63,270 bases of DNA from Massilia polaris (GCF_012927275.1 NZ_JABBGG010000016.1:1-63270), one strand, 5' to 3'. Shown: positions 17,422 through 28,590, counted from the stretch's first letter. Program-made: numbers and translations. Notes: generated from the letters alone by a model not told the origin.

Positions 17422-20346
17422 TTAGAAGCGCGCGGTCAGGTTCATGTAGACGAAGCGACCCATCGAATCGTACACCTGTGGGAAGGTGTTCGCGTTGGCG
17501 CTGCCTGCGGCAGGAATTGCATTGCCGGAAGCCAGTGGTGGATCACGATCCGTCACGTTGTTGACGCCGAACGACAAGGTCATCTTCTTGGTCAGGTTGT
17601 ACGCTGCGTTCAGGTCCAGGTAGTCACGTGCACCCAGTTGCTGCTCAACTGCAGCAACTGGAGCCGAGCCCAGCAGTTCCTGGCCACTCAGGCGCTCCTG
17701 CTTGACGGCGTCAAAGTGACGCCACGTTGCCGACAGGCTCAGGTCCCAAGGCGTGGTCCAGGTGCCGCGCAGCTTGTGACGCCATTCTGGAGTCGAGGTA
17801 CCGCAAGTCTGGCCGAACAGGCCCTTGCAGTCGTACTCGCCCAAGCCAGGAACGTTCTCAACCGTGTACTTGTCAACCCAGGTGCCGTTCAACGTCAGGT
17901 CCAGGCTGCCCATTGCGCCGAGGCGCTGGCGATAGTTTGCACCGAGGTCCAGGCCGGAGGTGCCGATCGAACCGATGTTGGTCGTGGTGTTGGTCACGAA
18001 GCCAGCAGGGCCGTTAGGCGACAGCCACAGCGAACCCAGCGCATCACGCTTGATCAGGTTGCAGAATACCGGAGCGCCGGTGTTCAGGCACTGGTCCAGT
18101 GCGACGGATGGATCGACGCTGCTGATGGTGTCTTCGATCGCGATGTCGAAGTAGTCCAGCGTGATGGTCAGGTTCTTGGTCGGGGTGAAGACCAGGCCCA
18201 GGGTCTTGGTGGTGCCTTCTTCCGGCAGAACGTTCGGGTTACCGCCGTTCAGGTCCGAGTGCTGGTTCGCCGAGTTGTAAGGCACGTTGCCGTACAGGTT
18301 AGCTGGCAGGCCGGTGCGTGCGCACTGTGCCGCGGTCGCGGTCAGGGTCTCGCTGCCGATCGCGCCTTCGCACGGATCGTTAGCTGGACCGTTGTTGCCG
18401 ATCGACTGAGGGTTGAACAGGTCGCGGATGGTTGGTGCGCGAACTGCCTTCTGGTACGAACCACGAACGCGAACCATGTCGACTGGCGCCCAGTCAATAC
18501 CTACGCCCCAGGTGTCAGCATCGTAGCCGGCGCTGTATTCCGAGCGGCGGAACGAACCCGACAGGTCCAGGTTCTTGGCGAACATCTTGTCTTCCAGCAG
18601 CGGCAGGCGGAATTCGCCGAACGCTTCCTTGACCGAGAAACCGTCGACCAGCGCAGGCGCTGCGCCGCCGGAACCTGCCAGGTCACCGCTCAGCGATGCC
18701 TCATCAGGTTCGAACTTCAGCTTTTCCGAACGACGCTCGAAACCGAACGACACGCCGACGCCGCTGGTTGCCCATGGCGACTTGATACCGTAGGCGCCGA
18801 GATCGGAACCGATGTTGAAGCCAGCGATGATCTGCTGGGTGTAGCCCATCGAGTGGCCGGACGCGTTCAGATAGTCGAGTTGCGCCTGGGTGATGCCGCC
18901 CAGCGTGAACATGTTGTAAGGAACGCAATTTGGATCGCTGCCATCTACTTTCGAACGGCAAGCTGCTGCGCCGGTCACCGGATCGCGCACGACGTCGGTT
19001 GCCAGCGCGATGCGCTTGCTCGAGAAGTAGCCGGAGTTGGTTTCCGCGTGGTTCACGCGGGCGAACTGGCCGAATGCATCGTAGGTCCAGTTACCGACTT
19101 CGCCCTTGAGGCCAACCAGTTGACGGTACGACGTATCCTGGATGTCAGCAACGCGTGCGCCGCCTTCAACGTTACGCTTGCCCAGGGTGACGGCAACCGA
19201 GCTGCCTGGTGCGGTGATGCCCAGTGCGGTTTTCCATGCTGGCGACAGCAGTGGGTTGTCGTTGCGCAGGGTTGCCTGTGCACCGAAGAACACACCGCCC
19301 GGCGCCACTTGTGCGTCGGTCGTGTAGTTGTGGAAGTTGAACTCCTGGTACAGGCGAACTTGTTCGTTGATGTCGAAGTGAGCGCGTGCGTTAACGCCGG
19401 CGACTTTCGATGGACGCTGCAGGAAGTTCACAGGACCGTAGTTGTACGAATCGGTTGCCGCAACGTAAGGACGCACGGTGCCATTGGCGCCGTTGGTGAA
19501 GCTGCCGGCGCGGCCGTTGATGGCGACGCGGCCCGATGGGTTGGTGCCCGAACCGACGCAGCTGAAGCCGGTCGACAGGGACGAACCCAGTGCGCATGCG
19601 GAGAAATCACGCTCACTCTGCAGCAGGGCGTCGGTTTCCTTGTAGGACACGAACAGGGTAGCGTTACCACGGTTGTCGGCGAAATTGCCGCCGACCAGCA
19701 GGCTGGCGTCTTTCGACTTGCCGTCGAAGTTCTTGTCGTCAGGGACTGGGAAGCCCGCTTTCGAAACCAGCGACGAGACGCCGTTGCCCTGGCTGTGGTT
19801 GTAACCGCTGCCGTTCAACTGAAGCTCAACGCCTTCGAAGTTGTCGCGCAGGATGAAGTTGACCACGCCTGCGACCGCGCCTGCGCCGTAGACTGCGCCG
19901 GCGCCGCCGGTCAGTACTTCAACGCGCTTGATCAGTGCCGCTGGAACCTGGTTCACGTCGGCTGCAGTGCTATTGACGCTACCCGATGGCAGGCGCTTGC
20001 CGTTGACCAGAATCAGGGTGCGGTCCGAACCCAGGCCGCGCAGGCTGATCGTTGCGGTACCGGTTGCGCCGTTCGAGATGGAGGAACCTTGAGATGCGAA
20101 CACCTGGGGCAGGTTGTTCAGCATGTCTTCAACGTTACGGACGCCATCAATCTTGATGTCCTTGGCGCTCAAGGTGGTGACTGGGCTTGCGCCTTCCGTG
20201 TTCAGCGTAGGAATACGCGAACCGGTAACTTCGACCCGTTGCATGGCTGCTGCTTCCTGGGCCGACGCAACCTGCATGCTGCCGAGCACCAGTCCACTAG
20301 CGAACATCAGGCGGATGGAGCGGGATAACACTGTTTCCGTGATCAT
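17422..20346 (-). CDS. TonB-dependent outer-membrane receptor (fourth of four)
   Basis: This 974-residue protein has a signal peptide (MITETVLSRSIRLMFASG to VASAQ), then MQRVEVTGSRI. The plug domain carries LVNGKRLPSGS and GGAGAVYGAGAVAGVVNFIL, and the long barrel ends MNLTARF. The TGSRI wording and the inserted cysteine pairs place it in a different subgroup from the two KRI-type receptors in this window. The start is the ATG at 20346 with GAGGGA upstream; the frame is open further 5' but lacks signal features. Ligand unknown; plant polysaccharide fragments or siderophores are both possible. Upstream (about 20500-20525) a minus-strand TTGACA followed by AT-rich sequence could be the promoter. 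Confidence 0.92.
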   Translation of the reverse strand: MITETVLSRSIRLMFASGLVLGSMQVASAQEAAAMQRVEVTGSRIPTLNTEGASPVTTLSAKDIKIDGVRNVEDMLNNLPQVFASQGSSISNGATGTATISLRGLGSDRTLILVNGKRLPSGSVNSTAADVNQVPAALIKRVEVLTGGAGAVYGAGAVAGVVNFILRDNFEGVELQLNGSGYNHSQGNGVSSLVSKAGFPVPDDKNFDGKSKDASLLVGGNFADNRGNATLFVSYKETDALLQSERDFSACALGSSLSTGFSCVGSGTNPSGRVAINGRAGSFTNGANGTVRPYVAATDSYNYGPVNFLQRPSKVAGVNARAHFDINEQVRLYQEFNFHNYTTDAQVAPGGVFFGAQATLRNDNPLLSPAWKTALGITAPGSSVAVTLGKRNVEGGARVADIQDTSYRQLVGLKGEVGNWTYDAFGQFARVNHAETNSGYFSSKRIALATDVVRDPVTGAAACRSKVDGSDPNCVPYNMFTLGGITQAQLDYLNASGHSMGYTQQIIAGFNIGSDLGAYGIKSPWATSGVGVSFGFERRSEKLKFEPDEASLSGDLAGSGGAAPALVDGFSVKEAFGEFRLPLLEDKMFAKNLDLSGSFRRSEYSAGYDADTWGVGIDWAPVDMVRVRGSYQKAVRAPTIRDLFNPQSIGNNGPANDPCEGAIGSETLTATAAQCARTGLPANLYGNVPYNSANQHSDLNGGNPNVLPEEGTTKTLGLVFTPTKNLTITLDYFDIAIEDTISSVDPSVALDQCLNTGAPVFCNLIKRDALGSLWLSPNGPAGFVTNTTTNIGSIGTSGLDLGANYRQRLGAMGSLDLTLNGTWVDKYTVENVPGLGEYDCKGLFGQTCGTSTPEWRHKLRGTWTTPWDLSLSATWRHFDAVKQERLSGQELLGSAPVAAVEQQLGARDYLDLNAAYNLTKKMTLSFGVNNVTDRDPPLASGNAIPAAGSANANTFPQVYDSMGRFVYMNLTARF

Positions 20347-20601
20347 TAAAAGTCCCTCGAATGTAATTATTAATACCCCGCCTTGTGGACGGAGCGTAGT
20401 CTTCATGGCTTGCGTTAAATTCCCTACGGAAATTACCCGTTCACCACGGCGAAAAACGCCGCACCTTCGTCTTCGACGATGAAGAAGGTTGTGCAGCATG
20501 GAACCATAATTAATTGTTTTTTGTCAAATAAGTAAAGATGCGTATGTGTCCAGAAACAACACATGCGGGGGAAATTTGTGCGCGTAAAACGCGGCAACAG
20601 C

Positions 20602-21570
20602 TTACAACCAGCCGGATTTCTTGAATCGGTAGTAGAGATAGCCGCACACTGAGGCCATCGCGATGATTGCCACAGGGTAACCGAAGCGCCATTTGAGTTC
20701 AGGCATAAATTCGAAGTTCATGCCATAGATGCCCGCAAATGCCGTCAATACGGCGAAGATAGCAGCCCAGGCGGCGAGCCGCTTGTTGACTTCGCCTGCC
20801 TCGATCGCGACCATGGATAGGTGTACCTGGATGGCGGTGGCGATGGTGTCGCGCATCGTGTCGAGGGTGGACTGGATGCGGTACAGGTGGTCGTGGATAT
20901 CGCGGAAATATTCCTGTGTGTGTTCGAAGCCCGGCGGCACCCGGCCGCCGTACAGCTTGCCGACCTGGTCGATCAACGGTACGACCGCATGGCGTAGCTG
21001 CATGACCTTGCGTTTCAGTTCGTAAAGCCGCTCGATGTTGTCGCGCGACTGGGAACCTTCGGTAAAGATGCGGTCCTCGATTTTTTCCAGCTCGGATTCG
21101 AGCATGTCGACCACCGGGAAGTAGCGGTCGACCACGGCATCCATCACCGCGTACAGCACGAAGGCCGAGCCCATGGTCAGGAGGTGGGGTTCGCGCTCGG
21201 CGCGTGCGCGCACCCCGAGGAAACCCTTGGTGGCGTTGTTGCGCGCCGACAGCACGTAGTTGGGGCCGACAAAGACGTCGAGCTCGCCCAGCACCAGCTC
21301 GTCGCCGTTCAGTTCGACCATGCGGACGACGGCAAACAGCGAATCGCCGTATTCCTCTATCTTGGGACGCTGGTTGCCGCGCAGTGCGTCCTCGACAGCC
21401 AGTTCGTGCAGCCCGAACTCTTCCTTCATGGTCGCCAGTTCCCCAGGCTGGGGATCGGCCAGCGCCACCCAGACGAAGCAATTCGGCAGCGCAAGGTAGT
21501 CGCTGATCGCCTCGACCGAGATATCGCAGAGTTTCTTGCCTTCCTGGTAGGCGACGCAGTTGATCAGCAT
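20602..21570 (-). CDS. corA: CorA-type magnesium/cobalt transporter
   Basis: This 322-residue inner-membrane channel imports Mg2+ (and Co2+/Ni2+). The large cytoplasmic N-terminal domain is followed by two C-terminal transmembrane helices. The signature YGMNFEFMPE (GMN motif) ends the first helix, and a short basic tail KKSGWL closes the protein. AGGACGGTC directly upstream of ATG supports the start. It is a separate unit on the minus strand, with ntrC ending 54 bases upstream of its promoter side. Confidence 0.95.
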   Translation of the reverse strand: MLINCVAYQEGKKLCDISVEAISDYLALPNCFVWVALADPQPGELATMKEEFGLHELAVEDALRGNQRPKIEEYGDSLFAVVRMVELNGDELVLGELDVFVGPNYVLSARNNATKGFLGVRARAEREPHLLTMGSAFVLYAVMDAVVDRYFPVVDMLESELEKIEDRIFTEGSQSRDNIERLYELKRKVMQLRHAVVPLIDQVGKLYGGRVPPGFEHTQEYFRDIHDHLYRIQSTLDTMRDTIATAIQVHLSMVAIEAGEVNKRLAAWAAIFAVLTAFAGIYGMNFEFMPELKWRFGYPVAIIAMASVCGYLYYRFKKSGWL

Positions 21571-21623
21571 GACCGTCCTGTAAGCTGTGCAAAAGGCAAC
21601 AGCTTACTATAACAAGCCCCTGC

Positions 21624-23093
<1,470 letters not shown>

Positions 23094-23158
23094 GTATTCG
23101 CGCTTTCCCGCTAAATCGATCTGCAATGGGACCGCTTGCACACCCTCGCCGGGCCGTC

Positions 23159-24220
23159 TCAGGGGAGCGGCAGCAGGATGCGGAAGTCGGTCAGGCCGGG
23201 ACGGCTCTCGCACTCGATCACACCCATGTGCTGCTGCACGAAGGTCTGAGCGAGCGTCAGTCCCAGGCCGCTGCCGCCATCCCTGCCCGACACCAGCGGG
23301 TAGAAGATGCGGTCGCGGATCTGGGGTGGGATGCCCGGTCCATTGTCGATGATATGCAAGTCTAATGCCAGCGCGTAGCGGACCTTCGCCAACGTCACCT
23401 GGCGCGCCACCCGCGTCTTGAAAACGATCTCGGCGTCGCCGGCCGCGATCCTCCCCGAAAGCGCCAGCGCGGCGTTGTGGGCGATGTTGAGCACGGTCTG
23501 GATCAACTGCTCCTTGTCGCCGCGGAATTCGGGAATCGAGGCGTCGTAGTCGCGCCGGATCGCCAGGCCGGTGGGAAACTCGGCCAGGATCAGGCTGCGC
23601 ACCCGTTCGCATACTTCGTGGATATTGACGTCGCCCACGATGTGCGGGCGCCGGTGCGGGGCCAGCAGGCGGTCGACCAAAGTCTGCAGGCGGTCGGCTT
23701 CCTTGATGATCACCTGGGTATATTCGCGCAGCTCGGCCAAGTGGAGCGGCGGCAGCTCCAGCTCGAGCAGCTGGGCCGCGCCGCGGATGCCGCCCAGCGG
23801 GTTCTTGATCTCGTGCGCCAGGTTGCGGATCAGTTCCTTGTTGGCCTGGCTCTGGTCGAGGATGCGTTCCTCGCGGTCGAGCTTGAGCTGCTGGACGTTC
23901 GCGCGCAGCTCGATCAAGGTCGCGCCATTGTCGAGCGTGCTGACGATGCTGTGCACGTGCAGCGCTTCGCGCCCGCTCCGCTCCAGCGTCAGGTCCTGGC
24001 GGATGTCGGCGTACTTGTGGGCCTTGGCCTGCTCGCACAGCGCGACCAGCTCGTCGCCATTGGCGAACAGGGTGGAAATGGTCTTGTGCGACAGCGCCTT
24101 CAGCGAGCTGTCGAGCAGGCTCTCGGCGGCCGCGTTGGCGTACTCGATGCGCCCGGCCGCGTCGGCAATCAGCACCGCCGATGCCAGCAGGTCGAGGCCG
24201 GCGAGCGCTTCGGGTTTCAT
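23159..24220 (-). CDS. glnL: Nitrogen regulation sensor histidine kinase NtrB
   Basis: This 353-residue soluble kinase phosphorylates NtrC under nitrogen limitation and is normally controlled by PII. The N-terminal PAS domain (residues 1-115) lacks membrane segments. The HisKA motif NLAHEIKNPLGGIRGAAQLLE places the phosphorylated His at 136. The ATPase part has DNGPGIPPQIRDRIFYPLVS and GSGLGLTLAQ. The start overlaps the preceding gene's stop by ATGA, with GGAAACATCC as the ribosome-binding site, which indicates translational coupling. Confidence 0.95.
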   Translation of the reverse strand: MKPEALAGLDLLASAVLIADAAGRIEYANAAAESLLDSSLKALSHKTISTLFANGDELVALCEQAKAHKYADIRQDLTLERSGREALHVHSIVSTLDNGATLIELRANVQQLKLDREERILDQSQANKELIRNLAHEIKNPLGGIRGAAQLLELELPPLHLAELREYTQVIIKEADRLQTLVDRLLAPHRRPHIVGDVNIHEVCERVRSLILAEFPTGLAIRRDYDASIPEFRGDKEQLIQTVLNIAHNAALALSGRIAAGDAEIVFKTRVARQVTLAKVRYALALDLHIIDNGPGIPPQIRDRIFYPLVSGRDGGSGLGLTLAQTFVQQHMGVIECESRPGLTDFRILLPLP

Positions 24221-24699
24221 CGGATGTTTCCGATTTCGCGTTTCAGGGCTTCGACATTCTTTTCGCCGCGGAAGATGTTGTCGCGCATCTCGGCGACCCG
24301 GGCCTGATACTTGGCGTAGTTCTTTTCGTTGCCCTGGCGTTCAGGCTCGCCGCCGTTGAACTCGCGGCGCAGGTCGGCCAGGCGGCGCTCCTCGCTGCGC
24401 AGTTCGTCGGTCAGGATGGCGCGGCGGTCGTCGTCGCGCGCCTTCTGCTGGGCGTTGTCGACGCGCGGGAAGTCGGTCGGCGTTGCCGCCGTCGCGGCAC
24501 GGGCCGGGGACGCCCCCTTGCGCGCGGGCGGAGCCGCGATCGAACCGGGCACCTCGAGCATCCTGCAGCCCGGACGATTGTTGTCGGTCAGCTCGCGCCG
24601 GCCCTGGCTGTCCGTGCACAGGTAAATGCCGGCCGCCGCCATCGGCGCGGCGCCCATCAGCGCGAAGCCGAGAACGGCAGGGAAAAACCTCGTTGTCAT
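24217..24699 (-). CDS. DUF4124 domain-containing secreted protein
   Basis: This 160-residue protein has an N-terminal signal peptide (TTRFFPAVLGFALMGAAPMAAAG). A short DUF4124 unit follows (IYLCTDSQGRRELTDNNRPGC), then a charged coiled-coil-like tail rich in Arg and Glu. It is probably periplasmic; the function is unknown. It lies between the glnA terminator and glnL and overlaps glnL by four bases, a placement seen repeatedly in Burkholderiales nitrogen loci. ATG 24699 or 24705 are equally possible starts; neither has a clear Shine-Dalgarno sequence. Confidence 0.8.
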   Translation of the reverse strand: MTTRFFPAVLGFALMGAAPMAAAGIYLCTDSQGRRELTDNNRPGCRMLEVPGSIAAPPARKGASPARAATAATPTDFPRVDNAQQKARDDDRRAILTDELRSEERRLADLRREFNGGEPERQGNEKNYAKYQARVAEMRDNIFRGEKNVEALKREIGNIR

Positions 24700-24770
24700 T
24701 AGCATCAGCTTAGCGAGCACATGAATCCATGCGGAAATTAAAGTCACCCCGAATATACAACATTCGAAAA

Positions 24771-24806
24771 AAAACGCGGGGAAAGCCGTGGCTTTCCCCG
24801 CGTTTT
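24771..24806 (-). terminator. Terminator after glnA
   Basis: A 16-bp stem (AAAACGCGGGGAAAGC with its complement at 24791-24806) has a four-base CGTG loop, with A/T runs on both sides. It separates glnA from the DUF4124-glnL-glnG unit and probably lowers, rather than stops, read-through. Confidence 0.88.
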
Positions 24807-24873
24807 TTACAGCCAATTGCCACATTCGATGCCAGCCTGTTCACACAAGCTGAAAGACCGGCAACGAAAGCTG

Positions 24874-26289
24874 TTAGCAGGAATAGTACATGTCGAATTC
24901 GACCGGGTGGGTGGTCATGCGCATGCGTTGCACTTCGGTCATTTTCAGTTCGATGTACGCGTCGATCATGCTGTCGCTGAAGACGCCGCCGCGGGTCAGG
25001 AACTCGCGGTCCTTATTCAGCGCGTCGAGAGCTTCTTCCAGCGATGCGCAGACGGTCGGGATCAGCGCGTCTTCTTCCGGCGGCAGGTGGTACAGGTCTT
25101 TCGACGCCGCTTCGCCCGGGTGGATCTTGTTCTGGATGCCGTCCAGGCCAGCCATCAGCAGGGCTGCGAAGCACAGGTAGACGTTTGCCAGCGGGTCAGG
25201 GAAACGCGTCTCGATGCGGCGGCCTTTCGGGTTTGCCACGTGCGGGATGCGGATCGATGCCGAACGGTTGCGTGCCGAGTACGCCAGCTTGACCGGTGCT
25301 TCGTAGCCAGGCACCAGGCGCTTGTACGAGTTGGTGCCCGGGTTGGTGATCGCGTTCAGCGCCTTGGCGTGCTTGATGATGCCGCCGATGTAGAACAGCG
25401 CGTCATCCGACAGGCCTGCATAGCCGTCGCCTGCGAACAGGTTCTTGCCTTCTTTCCAGATCGACTGGTGCACGTGCATGCCCGAACCGTTGTCGCCGAC
25501 GATAGGCTTCGGCATGAAGGTCGCGGTCTTGCCGTAGCTATGGGCGACGTTCCAGATCACGTACTTCATGTTCTGGGTCCAGTCGGCGCGCTCGACCAGG
25601 GTCGAGAACCTGGTGCCGATTTCGTTCTGGCCGGCGCCGGCCACTTCGTGGTGGTGCACTTCGACCGGGATGCCCAGCGCTTCGAGGATCAGGCACATTT
25701 CCGAACGCATGTCCTGGAAGCTGTCGACCGGAGGAACCGGGAAGTAGCCGCCCTTGACGGTCGGACGGTGGCCGCTGTTGCCGCCTTCGATTTCCTTGCC
25801 GGTCGCCCACGACGATTCGTCCGAATCGATCTTGACGAAGCAGCCCGACATGTCGATCTTCCAGCGCACGCTGTCGAAGATGAAGAATTCCGGCTCAGGA
25901 CCGAAGAAGGCGGTGTCGCCGATGCCGGTCGACTTCAGGTAGGCTTCAGCGCGTTTGGCGATCGAGCGCGGGTCGCGGTCGTAGCCCTTGCCGTCGGATG
26001 GCTCGATGACGTCGCACTGCATGAACAGCGTGGTCTCTTCCATGAACGGGTCGATGTTCGCGGTATTCGGGTCCGGCAGCAGGATCATGTCCGATGCTTC
26101 GATACCCTTCCAGCCGGCGATCGACGAGCCGTCGAAGGCGTGACCCGACTCAAACTTGTCGAGGTCGAAGTGGGAAACAGGAACCGTAACGTGCTGTTCC
26201 TTGCCGCGGGTGTCGGCAAAACGAAAATCAACGAACTTGACTTCGTTGTCCTTGACCATCTTCAAGACTTCTGCGGCTGTTCTTGCCAT
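24874..26289 (-). CDS. glnA: Glutamine synthetase, type I
   Basis: This 471-residue dodecameric enzyme makes glutamine from glutamate, ammonia and ATP. It has the beta-grasp N-terminal domain, GSSIAGWK, and the ATP-binding [10 protein letters not shown]. The C-terminal [10 protein letters not shown] segment carries the Tyr that GlnE adenylylates in GSI-beta enzymes. The chosen ATG gives the conserved [10 protein letters not shown] start with AGGAGA upstream. A longer frame to 26340 is open but lacks conservation. Upstream are a sigma-54 promoter and NtrC-type boxes, so its expression should follow nitrogen status through the ntrBC genes next door. Confidence 0.97.
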   Translation of the reverse strand: MARTAAEVLKMVKDNEVKFVDFRFADTRGKEQHVTVPVSHFDLDKFESGHAFDGSSIAGWKGIEASDMILLPDPNTANIDPFMEETTLFMQCDVIEPSDGKGYDRDPRSIAKRAEAYLKSTGIGDTAFFGPEPEFFIFDSVRWKIDMSGCFVKIDSDESSWATGKEIEGGNSGHRPTVKGGYFPVPPVDSFQDMRSEMCLILEALGIPVEVHHHEVAGAGQNEIGTRFSTLVERADWTQNMKYVIWNVAHSYGKTATFMPKPIVGDNGSGMHVHQSIWKEGKNLFAGDGYAGLSDDALFYIGGIIKHAKALNAITNPGTNSYKRLVPGYEAPVKLAYSARNRSASIRIPHVANPKGRRIETRFPDPLANVYLCFAALLMAGLDGIQNKIHPGEAASKDLYHLPPEEDALIPTVCASLEEALDALNKDREFLTRGGVFSDSMIDAYIELKMTEVQRMRMTTHPVEFDMYYSC

Positions 26290-26362
26290 TCTGACTCTCC
26301 TAAATGAAATGGGTGGTTGCCGGGCGCGACGGCGCGACACGGCAAATCTTAACCGGGATATT

Positions 26363-26378
26363 AGCAGGAAGCATGCCA
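26363..26378 (-). promoter_or_regulatory. Sigma-54 promoter of glnA
   Basis: The minus strand reads TGGCATGCTTCCTGCT against the consensus TGGCACG-N4-TTGCW, with the required GG-N10-GC spacing. Transcription would start about 12 bases further on, near 26350, leaving a leader of about 60 bases before the glnA start at 26289. Confidence 0.8.
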
Positions 26379-26464
26379 GCCGAAAAAACCTGTCTGCCTC
26401 GTTTGGAAACTTTGAATGCAGTATGAAAAGCTTCTATAGTGAGTCTGGCGCACGCCTCGCTAGA

Positions 26465-26530
26465 AGCACCATCTTAGTGCATCTGGCGTTTTTTGCACCA
26501 CCATGCAGCGCGATGCACCCAAATGGCGAG
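26465..26530. promoter_or_regulatory. Cluster of NtrC-binding-like sites upstream of glnA
   Basis: The best site is AGCACCATCTTAGTGCA at 26465-26481, close to the enterobacterial consensus TGCACC-N5-GGTGCA. Weaker half-sites starting TGCACCA at 26494 and TGCACCC at 26514 follow. They lie about 120-170 bases upstream of the predicted start, a normal distance for an enhancer. Confidence 0.7.
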
Positions 26531-26590
26531 CCGCCCCGGGCTGGTGCGCCAGCTTCTATAATAGTCCCAAATATCCCATCTGGAACAACC

Positions 26591-27049
26591 ATGACGACCA
26601 TCGACGAGATCCTTGAGCACGCCCGCAGCGCCGCTCCCGGCCAGCCCTATGCTGGCGCAGTCACGCCGCAGCTGGCTTACCAGCTGCTGCAACTCGACCC
26701 GCGGGTCAAGCTGGTCGACGTGCGCACCAACGCCGAGCGCGCATGGGTCGGCAAACCCGCGATTCCCGAGGGGCAGCACCTGGCGATCGAATGGAACACC
26801 TGGCCGGCCGCCACCCAGAACCCCGATTTCGTTCCGCAGCTGGAGCAGGCCGCCGGCAAGGAAGATGTGCTGTTGTTCCTGTGCCGCTCGGGCGTGCGTT
26901 CGCGCCACAGCGCGAAAGCCGCCACCGAGCGCGGCTACACGCAGGCGTTCGACATCCTCGAAGGTTTCGAAGGCGACAAGGACAGCGAAGGCCACCGCAA
27001 GACCGTCAGCGGCTGGTGCAATGCCGGCCTGCCGTGGATTGGCGCGTAA
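26591..27049 (+). CDS. Rhodanese-like domain protein
   Basis: This 152-residue single-domain protein has LVDVRTNAERAWVG near residue 40 and the active-site loop LFLCRSGVRSRHSA, whose Cys would carry the persulfide. It has no signal peptide, so it is cytoplasmic. It probably handles sulfane sulfur, but the acceptor is not evident. It is transcribed divergently from glnA; a TATAAT at 26557-26562 may be its -10 element. The open frame extends upstream into the glnA control region and those residues are not credible. Confidence 0.88.
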   Translation: MTTIDEILEHARSAAPGQPYAGAVTPQLAYQLLQLDPRVKLVDVRTNAERAWVGKPAIPEGQHLAIEWNTWPAATQNPDFVPQLEQAAGKEDVLLFLCRSGVRSRHSAKAATERGYTQAFDILEGFEGDKDSEGHRKTVSGWCNAGLPWIGA

Positions 27050-27057
27050 GCGCGCAC

Positions 27058-28437
27058 TTACACCACCGCCGCCGGCGCTGGCGCTGCGGCGGTTTCGTCG
27101 CGCGCTGCGGCGCGCACACGCTGGCGCACGAAGTTGATGTGGCTGCGCAGGCCGTACAGGGCATCGGCGAACGCCAGCGGAATTGAAATCCGGTTCACCA
27201 TCGCCTCGATCTCGTCGAGGCGCTTGAGCATGGCGGCGCACACCTGCGCCCGGTCTTTACCGGTTGCAGCGTCGAGCTCCTGCTCCACGGTGCGCAGCTG
27301 GCCGTACCAGCGGTACACGCGCGACTTGATGCGCCACACGTACAGCGGCGGCACCACCTTCGACAGCGGAATCCACAGCGCCGCCAGCGCCACCACCACC
27401 ACCCACATCCGGTCCAGCAAGTTCGCCATCCAGAAGCTCATGTAGCGCTGCAGCAGAGGCGCGCCGTCCTTGTAGAACTTCTGCGCCTCGCGCGCCACCG
27501 GGATTTCGGTAAAGCGCGCGGACGGGAACTGGCCCTGGGTCTGGAACCAGCCGGTGCCGCCGTGGATCTGGCTGGCCGACTGCACGAACAGGTCCACCAG
27601 CGCCGGATGCAGGTCGTCGCGCGCCACCAGCGTGGCGGTCGGCGCGATCAGGTGATAGTCCTGCGACGGGATGTCGCGCCCGACGTCGACGATCCCGCGC
27701 GGCAGCACCACATGCGAAACGAACGGCAGGCGGCGCGCGTAGGCTTCGGCCTGGCTGAAGTCGAACAGCTTGATGCCGGGGGTTTGCAGCAGCATCTGCA
27801 CCAGCGGCGCTTCCGGGCCGGAGCTGAACACCAGCGCGTCGATGCGGCCTTCCAGCAGTTCGACGGTGGCGGGCGTGTTCTCCAGCGCGCCGATGGTCAG
27901 GTCGGACGGCTCGACGCCGTTCAGCTCCAGCACCTTGCGCAGCAGCTTGGGCACGCCGGTGCCTTCCGGGCCGAGGTTGATCTTCTTGCCCTTCAGGTCG
28001 GACAGCTGGGTGACGGCGACCGGCTCGCGCATGAACAGCCACACCGGTTCGGTGAACAGGCTGCCCAGCGAGACCAGGCCCGCGCGGCGCGCCTCGGCTT
28101 CTTCGGTGGAGCCGCTTTGCACGAAGGCGATGTCGACTTTGCCTTCGTTGAGGAGCTGGAGGTTTTCCTGCGACCCGAGCGAGCTTTGGCGTGTGACCTT
28201 GATGTCGTGTTTGGCGAGGGCGGCGGCGTACTGCTTGCCGAATTCCTCGTAGGCGCTGTTTTCCTGGCCGGTGGCAAGCAGGACCTGGCGCGGCGGGGCC
28301 GGATCGACCGCCAGGTAGGCGGCCGCGCACAGCACGGCGATGATGATGACTGTGGGACCGGCGGTGGCGACCAGGTCGCCGAACGAGAACCGGGTGAATT
28401 TACGGATGTTGGACATTACTCTGCGCATGGGTTTCAT
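27058..28437 (-). CDS. TAXI-family TRAP transporter substrate-binding protein, membrane-anchored
   Basis: This 459-residue protein has an N-terminal membrane segment (VIIIAVLCAAAYLAV). The periplasmic binding domain of the TAXI family follows, starting LLATGQENSAYEEFGKQYA and including DIAFVQSG and LGPEGTG. A second membrane segment (MWVVVVALAALWIPL) near residue 345 precedes a cytoplasmic tail with a coiled-coil-like region. Two membrane spans make it more like a sensor or anchor than a free binding protein. No TRAP permease is adjacent. Ligand unknown. Confidence 0.85.
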   Translation of the reverse strand: MKPMRRVMSNIRKFTRFSFGDLVATAGPTVIIIAVLCAAAYLAVDPAPPRQVLLATGQENSAYEEFGKQYAAALAKHDIKVTRQSSLGSQENLQLLNEGKVDIAFVQSGSTEEAEARRAGLVSLGSLFTEPVWLFMREPVAVTQLSDLKGKKINLGPEGTGVPKLLRKVLELNGVEPSDLTIGALENTPATVELLEGRIDALVFSSGPEAPLVQMLLQTPGIKLFDFSQAEAYARRLPFVSHVVLPRGIVDVGRDIPSQDYHLIAPTATLVARDDLHPALVDLFVQSASQIHGGTGWFQTQGQFPSARFTEIPVAREAQKFYKDGAPLLQRYMSFWMANLLDRMWVVVVALAALWIPLSKVVPPLYVWRIKSRVYRWYGQLRTVEQELDAATGKDRAQVCAAMLKRLDEIEAMVNRISIPLAFADALYGLRSHINFVRQRVRAAARDETAAAPAPAAVV

Positions 28438-28483
28438 GCCCGGTACGATGCCAACAATTCAACAACAATGCAAGCCACGCTTT

Positions 28484-28519
28484 GTCGTTCCCGGGCTCGG
28501 CGCCCCCCTTGGCGGGAAC
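28484..28519 (+). repeat. REP-like inverted repeat, copy 1
   Basis: GTCGTTCCCGGG through GGCGGGAAC is an imperfect palindrome of the same family as the copies at 28553 and 33806. It lies in the gap between the converging ends of neighbouring genes. Confidence 0.5.
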
Positions 28520-28552
28520 CCAATAGCGCCGACGTTTCGATCAGCATGGGTT

Positions 28553-28588
28553 ACCGCGGGGCCGCCGAGGCGTTGGCGGGAACGACAT
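28553..28588 (-). repeat. REP-like inverted repeat, copy 2
   Basis: On the minus strand this reads GTCGTTCCCGCCAACGCC, then TCGGCGGCCCCGCGG. It is nearly identical to the copy at 33806-33846. It is inverted relative to copy 1 and ends just before the PBP stop codon, so copies 1 and 2 form a REP-type pair. Confidence 0.6.
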
Positions 28589-28590
28589 CC

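Noticed and set aside
23094-24038. Upstream extension of the ntrC open frame to 24038
   Set aside because: The added 315 residues are an off-frame reading of glnL. The conserved NtrC start MKPIWIVDDD is at 23093.
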